Notes: generated by a model not told the origin, from the sequence alone. Shown: positions 54,763-64,000, numbered from the stretch's first letter. The stretch is DNA of 64,000 nucleotides from Changchengzhania lutea (GCF_006974145.1 NZ_CP039456.1:682001-746000); one strand, 5' to 3'. Program-made: numbers and translations.

Positions 54763-55053
54763 ATGGATGATAACTGTGTATTAAAGATACAAGTAGATTA
54801 TAGCAATTGGAATGATGCAGATAACATTAAGAGGTTATGGATTATGTATCATGAATTGACTCATGATCTTTTCAATGTAGAGCACGGACATGGTGGCCCA
54901 ATGATGGATCCTAGCTTACCTTCTGAACTAACCAAAGAGAACTTTCTTAAGTCTAAACAAACTTTGATTAATTATCTAAAATTAATTAAGTTCAAAGAAA
55001 CTTGTAGTAAAAAGGGAGAAGATAAATTAAGGGAATTACTTAAAAAAAATTAG
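54763..55053 (+). pseudogene. Truncated metalloprotease-like gene
   Basis: The frame encodes about 97 residues with a zinc-protease motif HELTHDLFNVEH (HExxH plus a further His) followed by GGPMMDPSLPSE. Only the C-terminal part of such a protease is present. The upstream frame to 54685 is antisense to the neighbouring remnant, so the gene appears to have lost its 5' end at about 54762. A short functional protein starting at the ATG at 54763 cannot be excluded. Confidence 0.5.
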
Positions 55054-55281
55054 CACTAAATAATTATTATGTGGTTTCCTCTAGTCAACTTTTTAAGTAG
55101 AAAACGCATTTCACCAATCAAAGCTAAAGTACATTTTTAGTTAAATACGATTTGAAACAAACATTTAGTAAAGTGTTGTATACAAATACAATCATCCACA
55201 GGATAATTGCATTTGTATAGACATAAAATATGTACGCTACACTCACCTATTGTTTTACCAAAATTCTATGAGGTCTAAAGG

Positions 55282-58200
55282 TCAACTATGGAAGCCACCT
55301 TTATTTTGCTTTTTTTGTAATGATTTTTGAAGTTTATCTTTATCAATTTTATTGTCCATTTTCAATTGAGCAACTTTAATTCTCTCTCGTAAAAATTCAG
55401 CAACTTTCTTACTTCGTTGTCCGTTAAAAGAAAAATAATACGTTAGTTTAAAAACTACAGAATATTTTATAACTCCCATTTTTGCATACGAAATAATTTC
55501 ATCTGCATATTCAATAATATTCTTTTCATCTATATCCATTAAAACAAAATAAAGAATAAATATCTTATACTGATTTGCTTTATCGCTTGTTTTTAATTCA
55601 GCAATTTTATTTAATATTATCCCTTCTACATTATAGTGAGCAATACCATCTGAAAAAGTAGATTGAGTAATTATGGGTATTACTTTTGATAATAAATCCA
55701 AAATGTTAATCTCCGAATTCGAATCTTGGTCTGTGAAATCTTTAAAAAGTTTTTCATTTTCAATTTCTTTAATAAGATAAAAACCAAAATTCACATAAGT
55801 ATCTAAAAGGAAATCAAAGATTTTATTCAGCAATTCTGAATCATTAATATTATCCATCGTTTTATAAACTCTTGCCAAGATTGACAAGTACCTTTCAAAG
55901 ATCTCAGAATTCAATTTCTGAATGTTATATACTTTTTTCGTTTTAAGAATTTGATTTGTGGCAATTGGATCAAATTGATCCATTAATTCGTCCTTAACAT
56001 CATCTGTTAAAGGGTTTTCAGCTATCATTTTCTTAGCTATTTCTTCAAGTTTTTGAGTATAATTTTCACTTACATAACTTAAAAGGAGATTATCTGCACC
56101 GCCTTGTTGGCTAAATTCTTCATTGACATTTTTAAAATAACTTTTAGTTTTAGAAAATATTTTTTCTAAAAATTCACTATCACCATTATTTAAGCCACTA
56201 TAAATTTCGAATTCATTTTTAAAAGAAAGATATATATCATCTTGTTCTAAAATTGTATCGACTAATTCTGAATTTTTTGACATATGATATGCAATAAAGT
56301 ATTCAAAAACACCAGGTAATCTAAATTCAATATTATCATCCTCTTTTATTCTTAAGAGTCCAGATGAAAGCAAAAAGTCCAAAACTTCTTTACTGTTAGC
56401 GTTAAGTCGAATATTTGCATCGATTTTTTCTTCTAGAAAATTTAATATTTCTCTATAACTTGTTGAATAAACAGTCTTTTTGTGATTTTGAAGTAGATAA
56501 AAAGATAATTCTCCACAAAGAACTTTTAATTGATTAAAGTTGATTCTACTTTTAGAAAGACTCAGGAATTTTTTGTTTAAAATTTCATCAACACACAAAT
56601 CCAAAACTTCAAAAACATTTTTTGATAAATCAAATTTCGATTTTTTATGTATTAATAATAAAATAGAGATAGTCCAATAATTCAGCGGCATCTCCATTTG
56701 TTTACAAAAAGAAATAAGTTTGTCAAGTACCTCATCTTTATTGTCTATTGCAATATTGAACCATTTATCAGCATATGTTCTCACTTCTTTCCTAGAAATA
56801 TCATGAAAGTATAGTTTCTTATATTCTCTAATTCCAAAATCATAATCATCAACAATTCTAGAAGTTATCTGATCAGAACATATTACGAAATTAACGTTTG
56901 GATAATCAACTAAAAAATCATTTATTTTTTTAAATAACAAGCTATTAGGCTCGAAATTATCAATCAACAATCTAAATCTATGCTCCTTAATTAGGTCTTT
57001 CGTTTTATTTAGGCTCAGTTCAAAATATCTAGCCATATGCTTTAAAACATTCCAATTTTCATCAATCACACCAATGAGTTCTCTCATATCAATATAAAAT
57101 GGAACATTTCCATTGGTCGCATATTTCTTTAAATGGTTTATTTGGAAGTATTTTAATAGTGAGGTTTTGCCACATTTATCGTGACCAAACACAAAATAAT
57201 TCCCGTCATTATCCAATAATTTTTCAAAATAATTTATTGAGGCTTTCTTTTCTAAAGAGGTATTTGTAACTGTTTTAGATTTAATTATAGGTACATTAAA
57301 CATTTTTAGGAAAACATTACTATCTTCTTCATTATTGGTGTAATTCAGTAATAAATCAGCTGCTCTTGAAAGTTCTGTTTCAGCCTTATTGAGCATTTTG
57401 GAACGTATCACATTTTGATTGGTTTTTTCATCTCCTGCTGGAATATTAACCGTGATTTCTTCATCAAAAACAAATTTGTTGAATTCTGGAATATATTTAG
57501 ATTCCTTTATCAACGCTTGACTTTTATTCATTGGTTCATACTGTATTATTGAAAAACCAACATAATTTCTGTCATATGTCATTGAGGCTGCAGCTACATG
57601 TTCGAATATTCCATTACTATACTTATAATGCGAAGAAACTTTAGACTCATGTACGTGTCCAGAAAAAATAATGTCAAAATTTTTGTGTATTAATTCTTGT
57701 AATTCAAAATAATTAAACTCCTTAAACCAAAATAAAGGATGATGGATTAATAAAAATTTACATTGAGTTTCTTTTATTTCATTTAAAGCAGATTCTAATT
57801 GATAAATTGGGAATAATAATTTACCATATGAGCTATCATCTAAAGCTCTCCAACTAGAATTTAATGTGACAAACCCAGTACTAATTCCATTAATCTCACG
57901 GATATGAGTTGTGTATAATTTGTTTAATTTAGTATTTGAAATATGTGAATAGTAGCTGTCTCTAAATGAGTTATAATTTTTTATACCTTCAATACTATTT
58001 AAATAATCAGGAGTTTCTTTGCTAACAAAATCAAATAATTGGTCTGAATTAGTGATTTTCTGGTCGAATAAGAACTCTAAAGAATCTAATTTTTTACTTC
58101 TATCTACATCATGATTTCCTGCACAAAAAATCACATTTTCTTTTTTAATATTTGATGCATTAACTATTCTTTCAAGAAAAACATTATTAGCCTCTTCGAA

Positions 58201-58374
58201 ATCTTTATAATTAACTCCACTATGCACTAAATCTCCTGTAAATACGATTATATCAACTTCTTTTTTACTAGACTCTAATTCAATGCATAATTTGTCAATT
58301 ATTTGATCCTGTGAAAATCGATCATAGGTTTTAGATTTAAAATGAAAATCTGTTATATGAAGTATTTTTATCAT
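55282..58374 (-). CDS. Calcineurin-like phosphoesterase fused to a NACHT-like STAND NTPase (putative defence protein)
   Basis: 1030 residues. The N-terminal calcineurin phosphoesterase (~1-275) has all main metal motifs: ITDFHF, FTGDLVHSG, AGNHDVD, LIHHPL and FSGHVHES. After a linker comes a STAND/NACHT-type NTPase with P-loop GHDKCGKTS (~397-405) and Walker-B LLIDN (~469-473), then a long helical C-terminal region likely to be the sensor. The layout, effector-NTPase-sensor, is that of bacterial NACHT or Avs-type anti-phage proteins, with phosphoesterase as effector. It is a single-gene unit flanked by an 83-bp repeat on each side. No transmembrane segments are evident. Confidence 0.85.
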   Translation of the reverse strand: MIKILHITDFHFKSKTYDRFSQDQIIDKLCIELESSKKEVDIIVFTGDLVHSGVNYKDFEEANNVFLERIVNASNIKKENVIFCAGNHDVDRSKKLDSLEFLFDQKITNSDQLFDFVSKETPDYLNSIEGIKNYNSFRDSYYSHISNTKLNKLYTTHIREINGISTGFVTLNSSWRALDDSSYGKLLFPIYQLESALNEIKETQCKFLLIHHPLFWFKEFNYFELQELIHKNFDIIFSGHVHESKVSSHYKYSNGIFEHVAAASMTYDRNYVGFSIIQYEPMNKSQALIKESKYIPEFNKFVFDEEITVNIPAGDEKTNQNVIRSKMLNKAETELSRAADLLLNYTNNEEDSNVFLKMFNVPIIKSKTVTNTSLEKKASINYFEKLLDNDGNYFVFGHDKCGKTSLLKYFQINHLKKYATNGNVPFYIDMRELIGVIDENWNVLKHMARYFELSLNKTKDLIKEHRFRLLIDNFEPNSLLFKKINDFLVDYPNVNFVICSDQITSRIVDDYDFGIREYKKLYFHDISRKEVRTYADKWFNIAIDNKDEVLDKLISFCKQMEMPLNYWTISILLLIHKKSKFDLSKNVFEVLDLCVDEILNKKFLSLSKSRINFNQLKVLCGELSFYLLQNHKKTVYSTSYREILNFLEEKIDANIRLNANSKEVLDFLLSSGLLRIKEDDNIEFRLPGVFEYFIAYHMSKNSELVDTILEQDDIYLSFKNEFEIYSGLNNGDSEFLEKIFSKTKSYFKNVNEEFSQQGGADNLLLSYVSENYTQKLEEIAKKMIAENPLTDDVKDELMDQFDPIATNQILKTKKVYNIQKLNSEIFERYLSILARVYKTMDNINDSELLNKIFDFLLDTYVNFGFYLIKEIENEKLFKDFTDQDSNSEINILDLLSKVIPIITQSTFSDGIAHYNVEGIILNKIAELKTSDKANQYKIFILYFVLMDIDEKNIIEYADEIISYAKMGVIKYSVVFKLTYYFSFNGQRSKKVAEFLRERIKVAQLKMDNKIDKDKLQKSLQKKQNKGGFHS

Positions 58375-58733
58375 TATATTTTGGATTATTTTCCTTCAAA
58401 TATAATCATATTCAATCTCAAAAAGAATCAATAATTTATTTAGTACTTAACAAGTAATTAACAACAAATCCATTCCACACACATTCCACTACGCTCCTAT
58501 CGTCGCTTCGTAAAAAGAGTGTTCCATTAACATTGTATAGAAAATTTTTAGAAGAAAAAAATAAGAAAAAGCAGTAGTTTAAACTTCGCTTTTGCCAAAG
58601 CAAAGTTACATAACGCGGAACATTATAGAACATTTTATAAATAGGTTTATCCTGTGGATGAAGCTATTTATAACACAGATGGCGCGCTGGAGAAATTATG
58701 ATGTTTAGTACTATACATTCTATTTATAAAAAA
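58375..58733. other. Non-coding upstream region of the NACHT-like gene
   Basis: About 360 bp that must hold the promoter of the minus-strand gene at 55282-58374. I see no gene in it; one short frame (58436-58633) lacks any protein character. Confidence 0.4.
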
Positions 58734-58816
58734 AATGATAGCTATAATGTAGTATTATGTAAAATATCCCAGAAGCATTCGTTTTCATTAGAATAATTGG
58801 AACTTGGGTCATTAAT
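58734..58816 (+). repeat. 83-bp direct repeat, copy B
   Basis: Partner of 53981-54063, same orientation, ending 16 bp before the left end of the insertion sequence. Confidence 0.8.
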
Positions 58817-58832
58817 TGCAAAAAACGGTCAT

Positions 58833-60642
58833 AGTGGTTCTTCCTCATATTTGGGGAAACATCAACCAGTTTGAGATAATATCACCTTCTTACGCAATAG
58901 ATCAAAGCTAGCCCTGCCATACATTTGTCTTTTTATACTCTTTATCCGGTTTACATGGCCTTCCACAGCACCATTGCTCCAGGGCATGTTAATTCCGTTT
59001 TTAACGGCTTTAATATCCCTCAATAAACCATTGGCAAAAGAGGTTAAACCCGGCATTTTGTATTTTGAGCGTTTTATAAATTCAATCCATCGGTTTATAT
59101 TGCCACATCCTCTTTTTAACATCGTTTTGAAAATCTGCACCAATTTTCGAATGACCTGTAGTTCTGATATATTATCTAATAGTGTTTGTGGATACTTTCG
59201 CTCATCAGGATCTTTAATAACAGTTAAGCAAGAACCAATATATTTAGCCAGTGTCCTTGAACTTAAGGGTTTTATATAGGGGATTTTTGAATTTGTGCAA
59301 AATCCGGCGTGGATATTTCAAATTTTTCCTTTATGATATTTATATTGTGGTAAGCCTGCGTTCTACTTCCTTTGTATCCCAATTCATAAATCTCGTCTAT
59401 TATATCTTTCATCATATATCCTTGGTCATTTAATCGAGCAACAATGTGCTGGGCAAATAACTCAATATTGGTTGACTTAGAGCTTATTCTGGGAGGTAAT
59501 GATTCTAGTGGGAGATATGAATGAACAGTATTACGGCTTATGCGCAAATCCCTTGCAATCTTTCGTTTAGATATGCCCTTAGCCTGTAATTCCTTAACCT
59601 TATTGAAGGTATCCTGCCTCTGGTCTACTTTTATTTCAACTATTTTTTGGACTTTTGATAATGGTTGCGACTTTTTTCCCTTATCACAGCCTGCATTCTG
59701 ACCATCGGACATATTTAAAAGCCCATTGCTTTTATCTTTAATAAGCTTTTTAATTTTTGGATTCACACTTTTGAAATACTTGTCCAAAGCATCGGATAGG
59801 TTCATTAATAAATGAAATCGGTCCGCGACCTGTTCAGCATTTGGACAAACTTCATTGATAGCAGAAGCATACGAACTGGCCCTGTCTCTGGTAACAATTT
59901 TCACATCAGGATATTTTGACAGCCACTTTTTTAACGCTTTGCCCTGTCTCGAAGGTAAAATATCAATAGGCTTTGAAGTCTCCATATCAATGAGGATGGT
60001 TCCGTAACTTATCCCTTTTCGGTATGCAAAATCATCAACGCCAAGCACCTTTGGCTGTATTATTGGTGGTAGTTGTTGTCTGTGGACTATTCGTGTAATG
60101 GTTGGGCTGCTAACCGAAATTAGTAGTTGTTTAGACAGTATACTGCCCAGTTTTCCTGTTAATTCAATTGACAAGGCATCCAGTATCTTTGATACCCTTT
60201 TTGTCCTTCTTGAATACCTCAGAATATATGGTGTTTGTTCTGAGAATACTTTTCGGTTACATTGTGGGTTTTGGCATTTAAATTTGCGCGTCTTTAGGAT
60301 AATAGTGGTTTTGTTTTGAAATACTGGAAGATCTGATAGTGTTCGGGTATAATGATCGTGAACTTTATTGCTATATTTTTCACATTTCGGACATTTTCAT
60401 CGCTTAGCTTTTACTGATGCGTATATTTTAACAATGGAGCAAGAGTAATCAATATTATTTACAATTAGCACAGGCATGCCAATCAGTTGTTTTATGGTCA
60501 TAAGTAGTTGTCTGATAACTACTTAAAGATAATAAATATGGTCTTACAAAACAAAAGAATATGCTTTTATTTATCTGATTATCAACAATATAAGACGCCA
60601 ACCAATGTTTGTGGTTTTCCCCAAATATGAGGAAGAACCACT
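58833..60642 (-). mobile_element. Decayed ISL3-type insertion sequence
   Basis: The element is bounded by 27-bp perfect inverted repeats: AGTGGTTCTTCCTCATATTT at 58833 onward and its reverse complement ending at 60642. It holds one transposase gene, which is broken. The flanks (CGGTCAT on the left, TTTACTGG on the right) show no obvious target-site duplication. Confidence 0.9.
58862..60501 (-). pseudogene. ISL3-family transposase, interrupted
   Basis: Reading from the ATG at 60501, the frame has an in-frame TGA after 34 codons (60397-60399), immediately before the zinc-finger region CPKCEKYSNKVHDHY. The rest continues in the same frame through the ISL3-like catalytic domain (LGVDDFAYRKGISYGTILID, VTRDRASSYASAI, ADRFHLLMNLSDAL) and an HTH (ISKRKIARDLRISRNTVH). 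A frameshift near 59272-59285 then moves the C-terminus (TLLDNISELQVIRKLVQIF, WSNGAVEGHVNRIKSIKRQM) into another frame. At least two lesions make it inactive. Confidence 0.88.
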
Positions 60643-60800
60643 TTTACTGGATTATCCAAATTAGTCTGCTATGTATTTTTTAGAGAGACAACTTTTAGAA
60701 ATTGCAAAACCCAGTGTAAATATAATACTTTTTTGTTTTACGAATTTCTGTAATAGAAGGAGCTCTATTTTTATCTATTTTAGAGCCTAAAATCAAACCG

Positions 60801-61610
60801 ATGCTTAAAAAACTACTCGTAATACCTTTTTTATTTTTTTCTTTAAATATATTTTCCCAGTTAGAAAGTATTACCTTGATATCATGGAACATACAAGATT
60901 TTGGAAAAACTAAAAGTAATGAGGAATTAGATGAGATTGCAGAAATTGTTAGGTATGTTGATATCATAGCGATACAAGAAGTTGTTGCTGGATATGGTGG
61001 GGCTCAAGCTGTTGCTAAACTTACTGATATTTTAAATCGAAAAGGGAACACATGGGATTATGCAATAAGTAACCCGACAAACAGCTCGAAATATGTTACA
61101 GAGCGCTATGCCTTTATTTGGAAAAATAAGCATATTAAAATAAAAAACAGAGGCCGACTAATTACCGAATTGGATGCTGTAATAGATAGAGAACCGTTCC
61201 TTTTAGATTTTTATATAAATAAAAAGAAATTCTCCATTGTTAATTTTCATTCTAGACCTTTTAATAAAAATCCAGAAAGCGAAATTAAAGCTTTAGCTAC
61301 TTTTATAAGTGATTTTATTGGAAGACCATTAATTATAGCTGGAGATTTCAATGTAAATGAAACGAAACCCGTATTTGATGATTTTAAGAGTATAGGATTT
61401 ACCCCTGCTGTTAATAATCAAAAAACAACCTTGAAAAAAGTTTGTAAACAAAATAAATATTTAAATCATTCTATTGATAATATTTTTTCATCCAAAGAAG
61501 TTGATAAAATAGAAAGTAAGATTATCGATTTTGTGAAGTTTTGCGAAAACTTAGAAAAAGCGAGAAAATTATCGGATCATTTACCTGTTTTTTTAAAATT
61601 TTCTATTTGA
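60801..61610 (+). CDS. Secreted endonuclease/exonuclease/phosphatase family protein
   Basis: 269 residues with a signal peptide (~1-19, ending FSQ). DNase I-like fold motifs are present: ISWNIQDFG, AIQEVV, YAFIWKN, NFHSRPF, IAGDFNVNE and the C-terminal SDHLPVF that carries the catalytic His. It probably acts outside the cytoplasm as a nuclease or phosphodiesterase. It starts 158 bp after the IS end and converges on the DUF4236 gene. Confidence 0.9.
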   Translation: MLKKLLVIPFLFFSLNIFSQLESITLISWNIQDFGKTKSNEELDEIAEIVRYVDIIAIQEVVAGYGGAQAVAKLTDILNRKGNTWDYAISNPTNSSKYVTERYAFIWKNKHIKIKNRGRLITELDAVIDREPFLLDFYINKKKFSIVNFHSRPFNKNPESEIKALATFISDFIGRPLIIAGDFNVNETKPVFDDFKSIGFTPAVNNQKTTLKKVCKQNKYLNHSIDNIFSSKEVDKIESKIIDFVKFCENLEKARKLSDHLPVFLKFSI

Positions 61611-61639
61611 TAACTTTTTTACTTTTCCATAAGAGTTTC

Positions 61640-62155
61640 TCATTCACACTTACATCCTGTTCCAACAATCCATTTACAACAAGGATCTGCCTCACATGGA
61701 GATTTGTTTTTTCCCGAGCAACCGCAGTTGGATGTCGTAGCACAGTTTTTTACACTATTTCCAGGTTCTTCACAGGCAATACCATCGTTATCCTTATCTA
61801 AATCGTTTCGGCATTCTGGATCTGCTTCATCAGCTGCTTGTGCAGAAGCTTGAGAGGTATAATTTGCACAATTGGTATCTCTACAAGGACTAGCGTTGTT
61901 AACATTTTCACTGGAAGAACAAGAAAATATTAGGAAAATAAATATCCAAGGAATCAAAGCTAATATACATCCTGCGTTTTTAGCTTTAGAGAAGTTTTTA
62001 CGATAAGATAAGCCAGGGATTCCTGTACGAACGGAATAACCTTTTGTGCTTATACTTCCTCGTTTTGTTCTGTAACTTGAAGTAATACTAGATTTACTAA
62101 TGTTTACGCCAAGGTTTTTACCTAGTTTTACTCTTTTATTGAATCTAAATGACAT
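61640..62155 (-). CDS. DUF4236-Excalibur-Cys-rich membrane protein
   Basis: 171 residues with a composite layout: an N-terminal DUF4236-like region (FRFNKRVKLGKNLGVNISKS, GYSVRTGIPGLSYR), one transmembrane helix (GCILALIPWIFIFLIF, ~ residues 62-77), an Excalibur-type calcium-binding motif (DLDKDNDGIACEE) and a cysteine-rich C-terminus (CSGKNKSPCEADPCCKW). The Excalibur and Cys-rich parts are probably outside the membrane. The function is unknown. It lies 2 bp after the lipoprotein gene on the same strand. Confidence 0.82.
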   Translation of the reverse strand: MSFRFNKRVKLGKNLGVNISKSSITSSYRTKRGSISTKGYSVRTGIPGLSYRKNFSKAKNAGCILALIPWIFIFLIFSCSSSENVNNASPCRDTNCANYTSQASAQAADEADPECRNDLDKDNDGIACEEPGNSVKNCATTSNCGCSGKNKSPCEADPCCKWIVGTGCKCE

Positions 62156-62157
62156 AG

Positions 62158-63084
62158 TTATTTGTTTAGAATAAAATTGAAAATTATCTTTTCTATATTT
62201 GAAGGTAAGTCTGAGTTTTTAATTTTTGGTTTTTTTACTCCCATAGATTGAAGCCAATTGTACCAATAGGCTTCAATAATATCTTGAGCATAGGGATGTT
62301 TTGAATTTTGATTTTCAATGCCAATAACCAGTACTTCTAAATCATTTAGATTTTTGTTAGCTGGTATAAAACCTAGGTTACGTTTTTCCATGATTTCTTT
62401 CCAATTGGGAGTGTTTAATGCTAATTTTGATAAGTATTGAGGCGTTAAATAAGAGGTTTGGTTTTTGTTATTCCGTATAGATTTTTCGTGATACATATAG
62501 CCATCCGTAAGGATAACCAATATGTTTCTGCGACACCTTTCTATGCAATAATCTTTTACATGATCTTTAAAAAAACGCCAGGTATCTGAACCAGGATAGC
62601 CTCCTTTTTTAAAAGATAATCTTGCTTGGTTATAAATTAAAGAAGGGGTATTTTCATAAAGGCTAACAGTTTTTGGCATCCATTCTTTTTTTGAAACCCC
62701 TTTGATATATGAAATTTTTAACTGATTTGATATTTGATTTATTTTGGGGTCTTTAGGAACCGGTTCAAAAAACACCTCCATTTTATCATAAAGTAACCCA
62801 AGTTTTTTGCTTTTAATATGAGTGTTGAATGCTTTTGCTAAAGATAGAATATAAGCAGAATCTTTAGCTTGTTGGTTTGGCAAGTCAATTCTATCAGAAA
62901 GGTCTAAAAGAATACTAATATTTAGATTTTCTTGTTTTCGTGTCAACAAATAATCGGGGCAATCATTTTTAGCATGTATTTTTTGATTTTTATCAGATGT
63001 AAGGTCTTTAGACTTTTCTTTTTTATCATTGCTACATGAAACAAAGAAAATCAATATACAACTAGTAAGGATTACTTTTTTCAT
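62158..63084 (-). CDS. VWA-like lipoprotein
   Basis: 308 residues from the ATG at 63084, which gives a lipoprotein signal (IFFVSCSND); the longer frame to 63162 only adds residues out of the family pattern. The core resembles a von Willebrand factor A fold: the first strand ISILLDLSDRID holds a degenerate MIDAS-like DxS, and a later strand is RNILVILTDGYMY with LTDG. It is anchored in the envelope and may bind a partner. It ends 2 bp from the DUF4236 gene and begins 1 bp from the next membrane gene. Confidence 0.8.
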   Translation of the reverse strand: MKKVILTSCILIFFVSCSNDKKEKSKDLTSDKNQKIHAKNDCPDYLLTRKQENLNISILLDLSDRIDLPNQQAKDSAYILSLAKAFNTHIKSKKLGLLYDKMEVFFEPVPKDPKINQISNQLKISYIKGVSKKEWMPKTVSLYENTPSLIYNQARLSFKKGGYPGSDTWRFFKDHVKDYCIERCRRNILVILTDGYMYHEKSIRNNKNQTSYLTPQYLSKLALNTPNWKEIMEKRNLGFIPANKNLNDLEVLVIGIENQNSKHPYAQDIIEAYWYNWLQSMGVKKPKIKNSDLPSNIEKIIFNFILNK

Positions 63085-63085
63085 T

Positions 63086-64000
63086 TTATAGGGTTTTTGT
63101 GAATACGGTGTTTTGATAATCAGGTCGAACACCAACAGCATTAAGATGAAGTTTATACACATTAATGCATTCTGTAATTAGTTTATCCTCTTCAGGCTTT
63201 GCAATTCGTAATTGCTCACCTATAAAAGTTAACCAACCCTGCAAATATTCAGAGGCATATAACTTGTATTCTGCCGTTGGAATAATCGTACCGTCTATAA
63301 TGCTTTGTAGTTCATTAATTCGGCCATTGGCGGCTGAAACTTTTTCTTTTATAGTTCTGATTAAAGACTTTAATTCATCTATTTTGGCTGTGTTGTCGTG
63401 TATTTGTTCTCGATGAATTTCAATTTGTTCATGACGTTTTCGAATCGCATTTTTGACTTTATCTTTTTCTTTATTTTCTTCCATTACAAAATCGAAAATA
63501 AAGCCCCAAATTAGGTAAGCTATAAACCCTAAAAAGATAATTAACCAGAACTCCTGGCTTTGCATAGCTTCGGAGAAGCCAAATGTGGCATTTTCATCTA
63601 CCACGTTTAGTTCCCATAGTTTTTTCTCCACAAAAAAGGCAAGTAAAACATCAAAAGCTAAGGTTGCTAAAACGACTCCAGCAAGTTTAAAATAGGATAT
63701 TAGTTTTTTCTTTTGATAAAACATATGGATAAGGTATCCTAATCCTATAAAAATAAATGGAGCAAATATGACGGTTGCTAATGCTTGAAACCCATCTTCT
63801 GCGGCCAATAAAATGGCATTTGGTACATACCACCGCAGATCGTCATAAGTAAATTGTTTTTCCATGGCAGAATAAACAACAGAAGCATAAAACATAAATA
63901 GATATACTGTTATGGGGATTAAGACAGTGAGGCCAATCCAAAATTTTGCAGAGGCACCTTTTTTTGCAGGAACGCCATATATTTCAGGGTTTAAGGGCAA
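63086..64000 (-). CDS. Membrane protein with coiled coil (cut by the window edge)
   Basis: At least 304 residues; the N-terminus is beyond the right edge, so the true start is not seen. Four hydrophobic helices (FWIGLTVLIPITVYLFMFYA, ATVIFAPFIFIGLGYLI, YFKLAGVVLATLAFDVLLAFF, FWLIIFLGFIAYLIWGFIF) are followed by a long coiled coil (~170-235, from MEENKEKDKVKNAIRKR) and a helical tail. Function unknown. It heads the three-gene cluster with the VWA-like lipoprotein and the DUF4236 protein, which may form an envelope complex. Confidence 0.8.
   Translation of the reverse strand: MPLNPEIYGVPAKKGASAKFWIGLTVLIPITVYLFMFYASVVYSAMEKQFTYDDLRWYVPNAILLAAEDGFQALATVIFAPFIFIGLGYLIHMFYQKKKLISYFKLAGVVLATLAFDVLLAFFVEKKLWELNVVDENATFGFSEAMQSQEFWLIIFLGFIAYLIWGFIFDFVMEENKEKDKVKNAIRKRHEQIEIHREQIHDNTAKIDELKSLIRTIKEKVSAANGRINELQSIIDGTIIPTAEYKLYASEYLQGWLTFIGEQLRIAKPEEDKLITECINVYKLHLNAVGVRPDYQNTVFTKTL

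Noticed and set aside
58436-58633. 65-residue minus-strand frame
   Set aside because: No domain, signal or neighbour supports it; it lies in the upstream region of the NACHT-like gene.
60695-60967. 90-residue minus-strand frame before the secreted nuclease-like gene
   Set aside because: Most of it is antisense to the N-terminus of a clear gene; the remaining part is too short to judge.

Overview
The window is low-GC chromosomal DNA from a member of the Bacteroidota, very probably a marine Flavobacteriaceae. The signs are TonB-dependent receptors, many type II (lipobox) lipoproteins, TAnnTTTG-type -7 promoter elements, a tmRNA tag ending in ALAA, a split methylmalonyl-CoA mutase behind udk and a divIC/ftsB-like gene, and BfmA/BtgA and IntDOT-like recombinase families. 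No species can be named from the sequence alone.

Layout. Positions 1-2200 are the end of an integrative element (a small charged protein and a tyrosine recombinase) lying against the 3' end of tRNA-Pro(TGG). Positions 2200-45240 are mostly core chromosome: a TonB receptor/PQQ sugar dehydrogenase/cytochrome c operon; udk-divIC-methylmalonyl-CoA mutase; an M16 protease; a cystathionine beta-synthase/cysteine synthase-like enzyme; an FtsX-like permease; the muramidase NamZ; an amidohydrolase; a receptor-like beta-barrel with a 1010-residue TPR protein; a surface-polysaccharide cluster (membrane glycosyltransferase, FtsE, three further glycosyltransferases, a phosphoethanolamine transferase-like sulfatase, two flippases); then typA, kdsA, a mechanosensitive channel and a saccharopine dehydrogenase-like enzyme. 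Several dispersed non-coding repeats sit in the gaps.

From the tmRNA gene (ssrA, 45247-45639) to the right edge the window is a genomic island. It has a tyrosine recombinase next to the 3' end of ssrA, 11-bp iteron-like arrays, a BfmA/BtgA mobilization-type protein, an AlbA_2/HATPase regulator, a small HTH regulator, a calcineurin phosphatase-NACHT-like protein that looks like a phage-defence gene, gene remnants, a decayed ISL3-type insertion sequence, and a cluster of secreted or envelope proteins. The right end of the island is not in the window.

The most striking system is at 51500-53735: an unusual sigma factor with an extra C-terminal helix-turn-helix (51760-52530), followed one base later by a TnpB/Cas12f-family protein (52532-53629). 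The latter has lost its RuvC catalytic residues and stops before the zinc finger and last RuvC motif. A structured RNA-like stretch directly downstream ends in a guide-like sequence that matches, at 16 of 17 positions, a site about 190 bp upstream of the sigma gene, next to a 5' G. I infer an RNA-guided, nuclease-dead transcription activator that may regulate its own operon. This resembles the dead-Cas12f/ECF-sigma pairs recently reported from Bacteroidota (recalled, not searched).
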